From an uncultured Eubacteriales bacterium (GTDB lineage: Bacteria; Bacillota; Clostridia; Oscillospirales; Oscillospiraceae): DNA of 64,000 nt. The notes beneath the pieces were generated by a model, which did not search any database, had not been told where the DNA came from, and worked only from the letters and a program-made list of their open reading frames with translations. Where the stretch lies: the NCBI GenBank assembly GCA_900079765.1, contig LT599017.1, positions 2,015,766 through 2,079,765 of the forward strand. The letters run 5' to 3'. Position numbers and translations under genes: made by a program. Of the stretch, positions 26,302 to 34,838 are shown piece by piece. Within the stretch, counting starts at the first letter, position 1; each line of letters opens with the position of its first letter.

Positions 26302-26778
26302 TTAGGCAAGTGCCCCGTTTATGCGCTCCTCCACTTCCTCGTAGCTGCTGCTCTGAGACAGAACGATTTCGGAAATCAAAATCTGCTTTGCGGAGTGGAG
26401 CATTTTCCGCTCCCCGGTAGAGAGTCCCCGGTCCACTTCGCGGAGCATAAGGCCCTTGACGACCTTGGCGACCTCCAGCAGGTCCCCACTCTTCAGGCGC
26501 AGCATGTTCTCCCGGTAGCGGCGGTTCCAGTTCTGGGTCATGTCCACCTCAATACCGGGGATGGCTTGGATCACGGCATCGGCCTCGTCCTTCTCAACCA
26601 CGGGGCGCACGCCGATTTCCTCACTGTTCTCCGTGGGGATCATCACCAGCATACCGTTGGCCGGCAGCTTAAGGATATAATATTCACGCACCACGCCGTT
26701 GACCTTCTTCTGCACCACGCTGTCCACGATACCCGCGCCATGCATCGGATGAGCGATCTTGTCGCCTACTTTGAACAT
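26302..26778 (-). CDS. carD: CarD family transcription factor
   Basis: CarD/CdnL-type protein that binds RNA polymerase and stabilises open promoter complexes, mainly at rRNA and growth genes. The 158 residues begin MFKVGDKIAHPMHGAGIV, the RNA polymerase-interacting Tudor-like domain, followed by a helical DNA-binding domain with NWNRRYRENMLRLKSGDLLEVAKVVKGL. The ATG at 26778 follows AGGAGGCTTAGA. It stands alone after a strong promoter and ahead of ispD-ispF, the usual clostridial order. Confidence 0.94.
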   Translation of the reverse strand: MFKVGDKIAHPMHGAGIVDSVVQKKVNGVVREYYILKLPANGMLVMIPTENSEEIGVRPVVEKDEADAVIQAIPGIEVDMTQNWNRRYRENMLRLKSGDLLEVAKVVKGLMLREVDRGLSTGERKMLHSAKQILISEIVLSQSSSYEEVEERINGALA

Positions 26779-26829
26779 TCTAAGCCTCCTGTATCTCAAA
26801 CACACCCCAAATCCAATCTTTCCTCCTCT

Positions 26830-26858
26830 ATTATAGCGAATCTTTTTACATTTTGCAA
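26830..26858 (-). promoter_or_regulatory. SigA-type promoter for carD
   Basis: TTGCAA (26853-26858), 17-bp spacer, TATAAT (26830-26835) on the minus strand, about 50 bp before the carD start. Confidence 0.85.
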
Positions 26859-26890
26859 GTAAAATTGAATTTTACATGGGTTTCACTAAA

Positions 26891-26926
26891 AAAGCTCCCC
26901 ATTTCCAAGTGGAAATGGGGAGCTTT
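26891..26926 (-). terminator. Strong intrinsic terminator after ispH-S1
   Basis: Seventeen-base perfect stem (AAAGCTCCCCATTTCCA and its complement) with a 2-base loop, followed by TTTTTT on the minus strand. It ends the cmk-plsC-ispH operon. Confidence 0.95.
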
Positions 26927-26944
26927 CAAGGCTTCTTATTTGGA

Positions 26945-28960
26945 TTACTCCGCGTCGCCCTCGAAAGCGGGAGCCACAGCGGTACCCTCGCTGTCGGAGG
27001 TGGCGACCAAGCTGTCCTCGCCCTCGGTGCTGCCGGAGCGCTGAGCCTCTTCCAGAAGCGCCCGGATGGAGAGGGAGACCTTCTTGTGCTCGTTGTCGAT
27101 CTCAGTGATCTTCACGTCCACAGCCTGGCCCTCACGCAGCGCGTCGCTGGGCTTATCGATGCGGCGGTCGGCGATCTGGGAGATATGGATGAGGCCGTCA
27201 ACGCCGGGGACAATCTCGGCAAACGCGCCGAAGGTCATTAGTTTCACGACCTTGACGGAGGCGGTATCACCCACCTGGTACTTACCGGTGAACACCGCCC
27301 AGGGGTCCTGGCCCCGGTCCTTCATGCCCAGAGAAATCTTCTTCTTCTCCTTGTCGAAGGAGATGACGTATACGCTGACCTGGTCGCCCACCTTGACCAC
27401 CTCGGCAGGGTTCTTGATGCGGCTCCAGGAGAGCTCGGAGATGTGGACCATGCCGTCCACGCCGCCGATGTCCACGAAAGCGCCGTAAGAGGTTAGGCTC
27501 TTCACCACGCCGTCGTATTTCTTGCCCTCTTCGATCTCTTCCCACACCTTGGCGGACTTCTCATAGCGCTCGGCGTCGGCCACCTTGCGGATGGAACCCA
27601 CCACGCGGTGACGGGCGCGGTTAACCTCGGTGACCACGAGGCGGACCTTCTTCTTGAGGATGTCGCTCATGGGAGCCTCGCGGGGCAGACCGGTCTGGGA
27701 GGCGGGAACAAATACGCGCACGCCCTTGATAGACACGACCACGCCACCCTTGTTCTCCTCGGTGACAATACCCTCGACGGTGGTGTGCTCCTCACAGGCG
27801 CGCTCCACGTCCTCCCAGCTCTTGACGGTGTCAAGGCGCTTTTTGGACAGGGTTACCACGCCCTCCTGGTCGTTGACGCGAACCACGAAGACCTCGACCT
27901 CCTGGCCAACCTTGACCAGGTCCTCCACCTTTACAGTAGGATCGTCGGTCAGCTCGGACACCGGTATGTAACCGGCGTGCTTTGTCCCCAGGTCGACGTA
28001 GATTTCCGTGGGCGTAATGCCAGTAACGACGCCGGTGACCTTCTCCCCTGTATTTAAAGTTTTGATCGACTTCTCCAGCAGTTCAGCAAAGGATTCTTCG
28101 ATCTCCATGATTTCGTCGCTCATTTTGTCATAGACCTCCTTTATAATCCACCCAGGCGTGGAAGCGCCCGCGGTGATTCCAACAGAAACCTTCCCGTCTA
28201 AGGCGGAAGGCTCCAGCTCCCCCGCCCCCTCGATCCACAGAACCATAGGGCAGAGCGCGCCGCATAGCTCGGCGAGACGTCTGGTGTTGGAGCTCTTTCG
28301 GTCGCCCACAACGATCATTGCGTCACATTCGGCCGCCAACTGCTGGGCCGACTGCTGCCGTTTACACGTAGCACTACATATTGTATCAAAAACTTTTAAA
28401 TTTGTACACTCTTTTTTTGCTTTTTTTACGGATTCCTCCCAAGCCGCCCGGATGGATGTGGTTTGAGAGACCATCGTGAGGGGAAGCTCCTTTCGGGTAG
28501 GGTCCTCCTCCAGCCAGGAATCCAAGGCCGCAGCGTCGGACAGGACCACCGGATGCGCGCACCAGCCCGCGATGGCGGTGATCTCAGGATGGTCAGGGGT
28601 GCCGATGATGACAGGCTGCCGCCCCTCGCCCTCGGCCCGCTCAACAAGCTTGTGGATGGCGGAGACGTTGGGGCAGGTGGCGTCCAGTATCTCAACGCCC
28701 TTCTCCCTCAGGCGGTCGTAGACCGCCTGCCCCTCTCCGTGGGAACGGATAATGACCGCCGCCCCCTCGGGCACATCCTCCACATTCTCCACCGTGCCCA
28801 CTCCCATAGCCTCCAGCCGGGCTACCACAGCGTCGTTGTGGATGAGGTGCCCCAGCATGACGCAGCTCTTCCCCTCCGCTCCAGCGCTCTCCGCAAGCTT
28901 GACAGCACGCTCCACGCCATAACAGAAACCTGCGTGCTCGGCCAGCGTTACCCGTCTCAC
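26945..28960 (-). CDS. ispH: Fused HMBPP reductase (IspH) and ribosomal protein S1-type protein
   Basis: One 671-residue protein. Residues 1-285 are IspH, the last MEP-pathway enzyme (iron-sulfur), with cluster ligands Cys13 (GFCYGVE), Cys96 (DATCPNV) and Cys195 (ICSATC). Residues 310-640 carry four S1 RNA-binding domains, each with a GxV...G.FV/FA..G..G..H.S pattern, and an acidic Ser/Thr-rich tail. This fusion is known in Clostridia, where it provides the S1-like protein. I see no stop or internal ribosome site between the halves. It overlaps plsC by 4 bp. Confidence 0.95.
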   Translation of the reverse strand: MRRVTLAEHAGFCYGVERAVKLAESAGAEGKSCVMLGHLIHNDAVVARLEAMGVGTVENVEDVPEGAAVIIRSHGEGQAVYDRLREKGVEILDATCPNVSAIHKLVERAEGEGRQPVIIGTPDHPEITAIAGWCAHPVVLSDAAALDSWLEEDPTRKELPLTMVSQTTSIRAAWEESVKKAKKECTNLKVFDTICSATCKRQQSAQQLAAECDAMIVVGDRKSSNTRRLAELCGALCPMVLWIEGAGELEPSALDGKVSVGITAGASTPGWIIKEVYDKMSDEIMEIEESFAELLEKSIKTLNTGEKVTGVVTGITPTEIYVDLGTKHAGYIPVSELTDDPTVKVEDLVKVGQEVEVFVVRVNDQEGVVTLSKKRLDTVKSWEDVERACEEHTTVEGIVTEENKGGVVVSIKGVRVFVPASQTGLPREAPMSDILKKKVRLVVTEVNRARHRVVGSIRKVADAERYEKSAKVWEEIEEGKKYDGVVKSLTSYGAFVDIGGVDGMVHISELSWSRIKNPAEVVKVGDQVSVYVISFDKEKKKISLGMKDRGQDPWAVFTGKYQVGDTASVKVVKLMTFGAFAEIVPGVDGLIHISQIADRRIDKPSDALREGQAVDVKITEIDNEHKKVSLSIRALLEEAQRSGSTEGEDSLVATSDSEGTAVAPAFEGDAE

Positions 28961-29571
28961 GCGCTCACCCCGCCCAGGGCGCGAACGCGCTCCATCAAGT
29001 TGTCGGCCACGATGCGGTAGTCCTCGGCGGTGGGTTTCTTTTCCCCGCTGGCGGCCTCCGGGTAATAGGGCTCGCCGATGACCACTGTGGTAAATCGGAA
29101 CCAGTTTTTCTTCTCGGGGATGTACACAGGCACCAACGGCACACCGGTGCGCATGGCCAGCATGGCCGCGCCGGTCTTTGCCTCGCTCTCATGCCCCTCC
29201 TTATCCAGGCCGTTCTTCACCCGGGTGCCCTCGGGAAAGAGAAGGACTTTTTCGCCGCTCTTGAGGTGTTTCATAGCGGTCTTGATGGCCCCAACGTCGG
29301 CTTTGCCCCGCTCCACGCCGAAGACCCCGGCCATTTTGAGGAGCCAGCCGATGACCGGTACGTGCATAAGTTCGGCCTTGGCCATGACCCGCATCTGGTT
29401 TCTCCGCCCGGCAGCGAAGACCAGGAAGAAGGGGTCGCTCATGGCGCTGTGGTTGCCGCAGACCACGGCGCCCCCGGCGGGCAGGTTCTCCCGCCCCACC
29501 TGGCGCACGGGATGGACCAGGTTGAAAAAGGGCCAAATCACGCTCCAGATCACCGCGTAAAATACTCTCAT
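28957..29571 (-). CDS. plsC: 1-acyl-sn-glycerol-3-phosphate acyltransferase
   Basis: Makes phosphatidic acid from lysophosphatidic acid at the membrane. The 204 residues have an N-terminal hydrophobic segment (MRVFYAVIWSVIWPFF), the HX4D motif NHSAMSDP, GVFGVERGKAD and FPEGTR. The ATG at 29571 overlaps the cmk stop (ATGA); an upstream in-frame start lies inside cmk. The order cmk-plsC-ispH is common in Clostridia. Confidence 0.95.
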   Translation of the reverse strand: MRVFYAVIWSVIWPFFNLVHPVRQVGRENLPAGGAVVCGNHSAMSDPFFLVFAAGRRNQMRVMAKAELMHVPVIGWLLKMAGVFGVERGKADVGAIKTAMKHLKSGEKVLLFPEGTRVKNGLDKEGHESEAKTGAAMLAMRTGVPLVPVYIPEKKNWFRFTTVVIGEPYYPEAASGEKKPTAEDYRIVADNLMERVRALGGVSA

Positions 29572-30245
29572 ACCTCGACCTTCTCCTTTATGACCTGGAG
29601 GAGCCCACAAAAGCTCTGCTCCAGAGAGTTGCCCGTGGTGTCTACCAGCACTGCGTCCTCCGCCATGCGCAGGGGCGCGGCGGCCCGAGAGCTGTCGTTT
29701 CTGTCCCGCTCCACGATGTCCGCGAGGACGGTGCCGAAATCGCAGGCCTGGCCTCGGGCCAGCAGCTCGGCCTGGCGGCGTTCCGCCCGGTCCTCCGGGG
29801 TGGCGGTAAGAAATATTTTCACGTCCGCGTCGGGCAGCACTACGGTGCCGATGTCCCGCCCGTCCATCACCACGTTCTGCCGCTCGGCCATGTCCCGCTG
29901 CATCTGGAGGAGAAAGGCCCGCACCGCCGGGATGGCGGAGACGGCGGAAGCGTAGCGGGATATCTCATGGCGGCGGATCTCCCCCGTCACGTCCTCCCCG
30001 TTCAGGAACATATGCTGCAGTCCGTCGTCCCCATACCTGAGGTCCACGGCGATGCCGCCGAGCAGGTCGGTAACCGCGGCGGCATCGGTGGGCTCCACCC
30101 CTTGGCGGAAGGCGCATAAGCCCACAGTGCGGTAGATGGCACCGGTATCCACATAGAGGAAACCCAGCTCCTCCGCCAGCAGCTTTGCCAGGGTGCTCTT
30201 GCCCGCGCCGGAAGGCCCATCGATGGCGATACTCTTATACTTCAT
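29568..30245 (-). CDS. cmk: Cytidylate kinase
   Basis: Phosphorylates CMP and dCMP. The 225 residues have P-loop DGPSGAGKST (9-18), YVDTGAIYRTVG, MDGRDIGTVVLPDAD and LTATPEDRAERR. It is preceded by GAGGAGCGAGCAC. It is the first of the cmk-plsC-ispH set, 11 bp downstream of the flavoprotein gene. Confidence 0.97.
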   Translation of the reverse strand: MKYKSIAIDGPSGAGKSTLAKLLAEELGFLYVDTGAIYRTVGLCAFRQGVEPTDAAAVTDLLGGIAVDLRYGDDGLQHMFLNGEDVTGEIRRHEISRYASAVSAIPAVRAFLLQMQRDMAERQNVVMDGRDIGTVVLPDADVKIFLTATPEDRAERRQAELLARGQACDFGTVLADIVERDRNDSSRAAAPLRMAEDAVLVDTTGNSLEQSFCGLLQVIKEKVEV

Positions 30246-30256
30246 GTGCTCGCTCC

Positions 30257-31495
30257 TCAGTCTCTCGTCTTTTGGGCGGCGGCCTCGCCCGCCGCATGCC
30301 CGGTGCTCCAGGCGATCTGGAGGTTAAAGCCTCCCGTATAGGCGTCGGCGTCCAGCAGCTCTCCCGCCAGGTAGAGACCGGGCAGCAGCTTAGACTCCAT
30401 CGTATTGGGGTTGACCTCGCTGGTCTTCACGCCGCCGGAGGTGATGATGGCCTCCTCCACCGGGCGGGGACCCTTGATGGTAATCTTCAGGTCCTTCAGC
30501 ACCTCCAGGAGCTTGCGGCGCTGCTCCTTGGTCACCACGTTCACCTTCGTGTACCCTGGGATGCCTGTCAGTTCCTCCAGCACAGGGGCCATGAGCCGGG
30601 GCACCAGCCCTTCCAGCACATTGTGAAAATCACGGTTGGGATTCTCCCCAAAGTCCCGCAGGAGCCTGGCATCCAGCGCCTTTTCCTCCAATGCGGGCTT
30701 GAGGTCAATGGTGACGGTGTAGCGCTCCGTGTCAAACTCCCTCATATGGGCGCTTGCACTCAAAATCAGCGGACCGGAGATGCCGAAGTGGGTAAAGAGC
30801 ATCTCCCCCAGTTCGGTGAAAATCACCTTCCCCTTCCCGTTTTTCACCTTAATCGTGACATTACGCAGGGAGAGGCCCTGCATCCTCTTGCAGACATCCC
30901 CCTCGGCCACCAGCGGCACCAGAGAAGGCTTGGGCGGCATGACGGCGTGTCCCTGCGCCTCCGCCATGCGGTACCCGTCCCCGGTGGAACCGGTAAGCGG
31001 ATAGGATACGCCACCCGTTGCAAGGATGATAGCTTTACACCTATATACCCCGTGCTCCCCTTTCACGCCGGAAACCGCTCCGTTCTCCGTGAGAATGGCC
31101 TCCGCCCTGTCCTCCAGGATGTCTACCCTGGCGCGGCGCAGCGCCATTAGGAGTGCATCGATGATGTCGGCGGACTTGTCCGACTGGGGGAAAACCCGGT
31201 TGCCCCGCTCCGTCTTCAGCGGCACGCCCAGCTCCTCAAAGAAAGCCTTAACCGAGGCCGGCGGAAAGCGGGTGACGGCGCTGGTAAGAAAACGGCCGTT
31301 GTGGGGTATATTTTTCAGCACCTCGTCGGCGGCGCTGTCGTTGGTGACGTTGCAGCGGCCCTTGCCGGTGATATAGAGCTTGCGGCCCAGCTTTGGGTTG
31401 CGCTCCAACAGCAGGACGGAGGCCCCGTGTTTTGCGGCGGTCAATGCGGCCATGCAGCCCGCTGCCCCGCCTCCGATGACAACAATATCAGCCAT
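30257..31495 (-). CDS. BaiN/HI0933 family NAD(P)/FAD-dependent oxidoreductase
   Basis: 412-residue flavoprotein with an N-terminal FAD fold VIGGGAAGCMAALTAA, LLERNPKLGRKLYITGKGRCNVTN, typical of the HI0933 family, and a C-terminal GEVNPNT-like/GLYLAGELLDADAYTGGFNLQ FAD motif. Members include BaiN, linked to bile-acid metabolism in Clostridium scindens, but the general physiological substrate is not settled. The ATG at 31495 follows GAGGAGAACC. It overlaps the RpiR-type regulator gene by 8 bp. The long upstream frame is a shadow inside that regulator. Confidence 0.9.
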   Translation of the reverse strand: MADIVVIGGGAAGCMAALTAAKHGASVLLLERNPKLGRKLYITGKGRCNVTNDSAADEVLKNIPHNGRFLTSAVTRFPPASVKAFFEELGVPLKTERGNRVFPQSDKSADIIDALLMALRRARVDILEDRAEAILTENGAVSGVKGEHGVYRCKAIILATGGVSYPLTGSTGDGYRMAEAQGHAVMPPKPSLVPLVAEGDVCKRMQGLSLRNVTIKVKNGKGKVIFTELGEMLFTHFGISGPLILSASAHMREFDTERYTVTIDLKPALEEKALDARLLRDFGENPNRDFHNVLEGLVPRLMAPVLEELTGIPGYTKVNVVTKEQRRKLLEVLKDLKITIKGPRPVEEAIITSGGVKTSEVNPNTMESKLLPGLYLAGELLDADAYTGGFNLQIAWSTGHAAGEAAAQKTRD

Positions 31496-32360
31496 GGTTC
31501 TCCTCTGCCTTCTCGTAGACCTCATACTCATCCCAAATCCGCTCCAGGGTTTCAAAGGTCTTGGAGAGGTCCTCGTTCTTCTTCCGGCCAACTGCCATAA
31601 TGAGGGCGTTGACCAAGGAAAGGGGAGCCACCAGCGAATCCACGAAGGAGGCCATGTCGCTCTTGGCCAGGAGCGCGTGGTCCGCGATGGAGGCCAAGGG
31701 CGAAGTGCTGCCGTCGGTAATCGCCACCACGGTGGCCCTGCGGTCGTGTGCAAAGTGCATCGCCCTTACAGTACGCTGTGAATATCGGGGAAAGCTGATA
31801 CCAATGACTATGTCGCCCTCCCCCACCCGCAGGATCTGCTCGAAGACCTCACTGACTGAGCTCGTATGTACGATAACCACATTCTCAAAAATCAGGTTAA
31901 AATAGAATCCCAGAAAACTTGCAAGGGCCGAGGCGGAGCGGACACCCAAAATGTAGATGCGCTTGGCCCCCACAATGGCATCCACCGTAGCGTTGAATTC
32001 TGCGCGGTCCACCTCCTCCAGAGTCATGCGGATTTTCTCAATATCCGAGTGCATGACCCGGGGCAAAATGTCCTGGGTGCCGATACGGTCGTTGGAGACT
32101 TCGATACGCTGGATCGAGGTGAGCTTGCCCCGAATCATCTCCTGCAGCGCTTTCTGCATGGCAGGGTACCCGTCGTACCCCAGCTCAGCGGCAAATCGGA
32201 CCACCGTGGACTCGCTGACGTTTACCGTCCTGCCCAGCTTGCTGGCCGTCATGAAGGCCGCCTTATCGTAGGAAGTCAGAATAAAATTGGCAATCGCCTT
32301 CTGCCCCTTGGAAAAACTCCGCATCCCACTCTGTATGGATGCCAGTATATCTTTTGACAT
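31488..32360 (-). CDS. MurR/RpiR family transcriptional regulator
   Basis: 290 residues. An N-terminal HTH_6 domain (1-77, with TASKLGRTVNVSESTVVRFAAELGYDGYP) is followed by a SIS sugar-phosphate-binding domain (about 125-260, YILGVRSASALASFLG and DIVIGISFPRYSQRTV). Such regulators respond to phosphosugars. The ATG at 32360 follows GGGAGGGTTCAGGCT. No sugar-use genes are beside it; the nearest partner is the HI0933-type flavoprotein, so the effector is unknown. Confidence 0.9.
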   Translation of the reverse strand: MSKDILASIQSGMRSFSKGQKAIANFILTSYDKAAFMTASKLGRTVNVSESTVVRFAAELGYDGYPAMQKALQEMIRGKLTSIQRIEVSNDRIGTQDILPRVMHSDIEKIRMTLEEVDRAEFNATVDAIVGAKRIYILGVRSASALASFLGFYFNLIFENVVIVHTSSVSEVFEQILRVGEGDIVIGISFPRYSQRTVRAMHFAHDRRATVVAITDGSTSPLASIADHALLAKSDMASFVDSLVAPLSLVNALIMAVGRKKNEDLSKTFETLERIWDEYEVYEKAEENHG

Positions 32361-32410
32361 AGCCTGAACCCTCCCGGAATCGCCCTGCGTGCCGCGGGGC
32401 ACTCCCTTTT

Positions 32411-32439
32411 ATCATAGCCGGATTTTCAGTTAAAAACAA
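32411..32439 (-). promoter_or_regulatory. SigA-type promoter for the RpiR-flavoprotein-cmk genes
   Basis: TTGTTT (32434-32439), 17-bp spacer, TATGAT (32411-32416) on the minus strand, about 50 bp before the regulator start. Confidence 0.65.
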
Positions 32440-32480
32440 GTCCGGCCTGCAAGAAAATGAAATTCTTCCTGCAAAAGCCC

Positions 32481-33173
32481 CTACTTCTTTAGCCCGGCCA
32501 GCTCCTCCGCCGAAAGGGGACGCCACGCCCCGGGCCTTAAGCCGCCAAGTGTCAGGCTCCCCTCCCGCACCCGTTTGAGGCGGGTAACCGTGAGGCCCGC
32601 GGCGGCGCACATGCGCCGCACCTGCCGGTTCTTCCCCTCATGAATGACGACGGAGAGGACTCCATTCCCTACTTGTTTCACCTTTGCAGGGGCCAGGGGC
32701 ACGCCGTCCAGGCCCATGGGCCCGGCCAGGATGAGCAAGGCCGCCTCTATATCACCGTTGACGGAGACATGGTACTCCTTCTCCATCTCATGGCTGGGAT
32801 GGGTGAGGAGGTTTGTGAACTCCCCGTCGTCGGTCAAAATCAGCAGACCCTCGGAGTCAAGGTCCAGCCGCCCCACAGGCCAGACCCGCGCGCCGCAGTC
32901 CGCCGTCAGCTGGGCGACAGTGGGCCGCCCCTTCTCGTCCGAGAGGGTGGTAACATAGCCCCTGGGTTTATTGAGCAGGATGTAGGTATGCTCTATAGCC
33001 CGCGCCAAGGGCACGCCATCCAGTGCCACTACGTCCCGCTCCAGGTCCGCTTTATCACCCAGCCGGGCTACGGCACCGTTGACGGTCACCCTCCCTGCCT
33101 CAATGTAACCCTCCGCCGTCCGGCGGGAGGACACGCCGCAGGCAGAGAGTAGCTTTTGCAGGCGCTCTTCCAT
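32481..33173 (-). CDS. rluB: rRNA pseudouridine synthase (RluB/RsuA type)
   Basis: Converts a specific uridine of rRNA to pseudouridine. The 230 residues have an N-terminal S4 RNA-binding domain (LLSACGVSSRRTAEGYIEAGRVTVNG), then catalytic motif WPVGRLDLDSEGLLILTDDG with the nucleophilic Asp, and a C-terminal GKNRQVRRMCAAAGL. The subfamily cannot be fixed by eye; its place near scpA/scpB fits the RluB (YpuL) group. Confidence 0.9.
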   Translation of the reverse strand: MEERLQKLLSACGVSSRRTAEGYIEAGRVTVNGAVARLGDKADLERDVVALDGVPLARAIEHTYILLNKPRGYVTTLSDEKGRPTVAQLTADCGARVWPVGRLDLDSEGLLILTDDGEFTNLLTHPSHEMEKEYHVSVNGDIEAALLILAGPMGLDGVPLAPAKVKQVGNGVLSVVIHEGKNRQVRRMCAAAGLTVTRLKRVREGSLTLGGLRPGAWRPLSAEELAGLKK

Positions 33174-33204
33174 CAGCTTCGCCTCACTCTCTCAATAACA
33201 TAGG

Positions 33205-33230
33205 TTAGGAGCGGCACTTGCCGCTCCTAA
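33205..33230 (-). terminator. Perfect hairpin at the end of dacF
   Basis: Twelve-base arms TTAGGAGCGGCA and its complement with a 2-base loop, overlapping the dacF stop. No T-run follows on either strand, so it may be an RNA-stability or processing hairpin between dacF and rluB rather than a terminator. Confidence 0.4.
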
Positions 33231-34387
33231 GCGCTGAAAGTCCCAGTCCCAAAGGCCGCCAGAAAGCTGGCCTCCTTGGGTCTGTTCAGTAAACCCCGAA
33301 TCAGCTCGATCAGGCTTCTTCCCTTGGGCTCATTGTTCGCCACGCTGGCTGCATAGACGAGGTAGGTCCTCCCGATCTCTATCCCCTCCACGTAGAAGAC
33401 CGCCTCCCCAGCCAAGCTCCCCTTGCGCACGGGCGCATGAACGCTCTCCGGCAGGATGAGCTTGGAGGATACCTTCTCCCCCTCCGCCAGCGGGTAGGAT
33501 AGGTTTTCCGCCGCGGCCACAGGCACCAAGCGCACCAGGCTGCCCGTCACGGCAAGACTGCGTATCTCTTTACCGGCAACAGCCAGCGTCTGCTGAGGGT
33601 AGGCGGCAAAGCCATAATCCAGGAGGGCGGCGTGGTCCTTCCAATCATTGGGGGCATTAAGGGTAACGACGATCAGCCGCTGCCCCGCCCGCTCTGCGCA
33701 GGAGACCAGAGTGCGCCCCGCCGCGTCGGTGTACCCCGTCTTCATACCGATACAGCCCTCATATTGCCAGAGAAGCTTGTTGTGGTTTGAAAAGCTGTGT
33801 CCGCCGATTGTAATGGTCTTGGTGGAGACGACCTTGGCTAAAACCTCGTTCTCCATCACAGCCCGGGCCAACTTTGCCATGTCGGCGGCGGTGGAGTAGT
33901 GGGTGTCGTCCGGAAGGCCGCTGGGATTGGCAAAATGGGTGTTGTCCATGCCCAGCTCGGCTGCCCAGTCGTTCATCCAGCCCACAAAGTTCTCCACCCC
34001 GCCGCCGCAGAAATCTGCGATGGCGAGGGCCGCGTCGTTGCCGGATACCATGAGGAGCCCATAGAGCAAAGTCTCCAGGGTTACCTTCTCCCCCATCTTC
34101 AGGTACATGGAGGAGCCGCCGACCAGGGTATACTCCCGTTTCACCGTCACCTCCTGAGAGAGGTCTGGCATGGAGCGGATGGCCACCAACGCGGTCATGA
34201 GCTTGGTAATACTGGCGATAGCCCGCTTCTCGTTGGAGTTCTTCTCAAAGAGCACCCGCCCGGTCCTCGCGTCCACTAAAATGGCACAGGAGGCCGACAG
34301 CTCAGGAGCCGACAAGCCTTCTGCCTTTACAAAAATAGACGAACACAAAAACAGCGCGGCAAGCATCGCCGCGACAATCCGTTTCAT
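33227..34387 (-). CDS. dacF: D-alanyl-D-alanine carboxypeptidase (DacF type)
   Basis: Secreted or membrane-bound penicillin-binding protein that trims the terminal D-Ala from peptidoglycan. The 386 residues have a signal peptide (MKRIVAAMLAALFLCSSIFVKA), the active-site SITK (S*xxK), SGN and KTG motifs of the S11 family, and a C-terminal beta domain. The start at 34387 gives a proper signal peptide. A hairpin (34388-34420) touches the start codon and includes part of the ribosome binding site. The context with gerW and a DUF2953 gene suggests a sporulation-related role. Confidence 0.93.
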   Translation of the reverse strand: MKRIVAAMLAALFLCSSIFVKAEGLSAPELSASCAILVDARTGRVLFEKNSNEKRAIASITKLMTALVAIRSMPDLSQEVTVKREYTLVGGSSMYLKMGEKVTLETLLYGLLMVSGNDAALAIADFCGGGVENFVGWMNDWAAELGMDNTHFANPSGLPDDTHYSTAADMAKLARAVMENEVLAKVVSTKTITIGGHSFSNHNKLLWQYEGCIGMKTGYTDAAGRTLVSCAERAGQRLIVVTLNAPNDWKDHAALLDYGFAAYPQQTLAVAGKEIRSLAVTGSLVRLVPVAAAENLSYPLAEGEKVSSKLILPESVHAPVRKGSLAGEAVFYVEGIEIGRTYLVYAASVANNEPKGRSLIELIRGLLNRPKEASFLAAFGTGTFSA

Positions 34388-34420
34388 ATAGCACCACCCC
34401 AAAAACCGAGATGGTGCTAT
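34388..34420 (-). promoter_or_regulatory. Hairpin over the dacF ribosome binding site
   Basis: Nine-base perfect arms ATAGCACCA and TGGTGCTAT; the second arm ends at the dacF ATG and overlaps GGGGTGG, the Shine-Dalgarno candidate. It could limit dacF translation unless gerW is being translated or the hairpin is opened. Confidence 0.5.
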
Positions 34421-34428
34421 TATGAGCC

Positions 34429-34836
34429 CTAGAACTCGTCTTTATCCTTGTCCTTTTGTTTCTCGATGAATCCGGTGACCTTGTCGATGACCTCGGGCAC
34501 CATCTCAATAACCCGATCCACACTGGTGGGCGGATAGGGGGAGACGGGGATGAGCCGCACCAGGTCGCCCTTCACCACCAGGAAGGAGACGGGGACAATA
34601 GTGACCCCAGAACCCGCGCCGCCGCCGAAAGCGTTGTCGGCGTCCGGCTTCTGGTTCTTACCCGCCCAGTCGCTGCCGCCGGACGCGAAACCAAAGCTGA
34701 CCTTGGACACAGGGATGATGGTGACCTCTCCAGCTTGGATGGGCTGGCCCACGATGGTGTTAACATCCACCATCTCTCGGATTTTCTGCATTGTGGTGCT
34801 CATGAGCTCGCCGATGGGATGCTGCTTGTTTTCCAT
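34429..34836 (-). CDS. gerW: GerW family sporulation protein (YtfJ)
   Basis: 135 residues with the YtfJ/GerW pattern: ENKQHPIGELMSTTM start, DVNTIVGQPIQAGEVTIIPVSKVSFGFASGG, then AFGGGAGSGVTIVPVSFLVV. In Bacillus this forespore protein is needed for efficient germination. The DUF2953 (YtfI-type) gene is 2 bp upstream, the same pairing as in B. subtilis. Confidence 0.93.
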   Translation of the reverse strand: MENKQHPIGELMSTTMQKIREMVDVNTIVGQPIQAGEVTIIPVSKVSFGFASGGSDWAGKNQKPDADNAFGGGAGSGVTIVPVSFLVVKGDLVRLIPVSPYPPTSVDRVIEMVPEVIDKVTGFIEKQKDKDKDEF

Positions 34837-34838
34837 TA

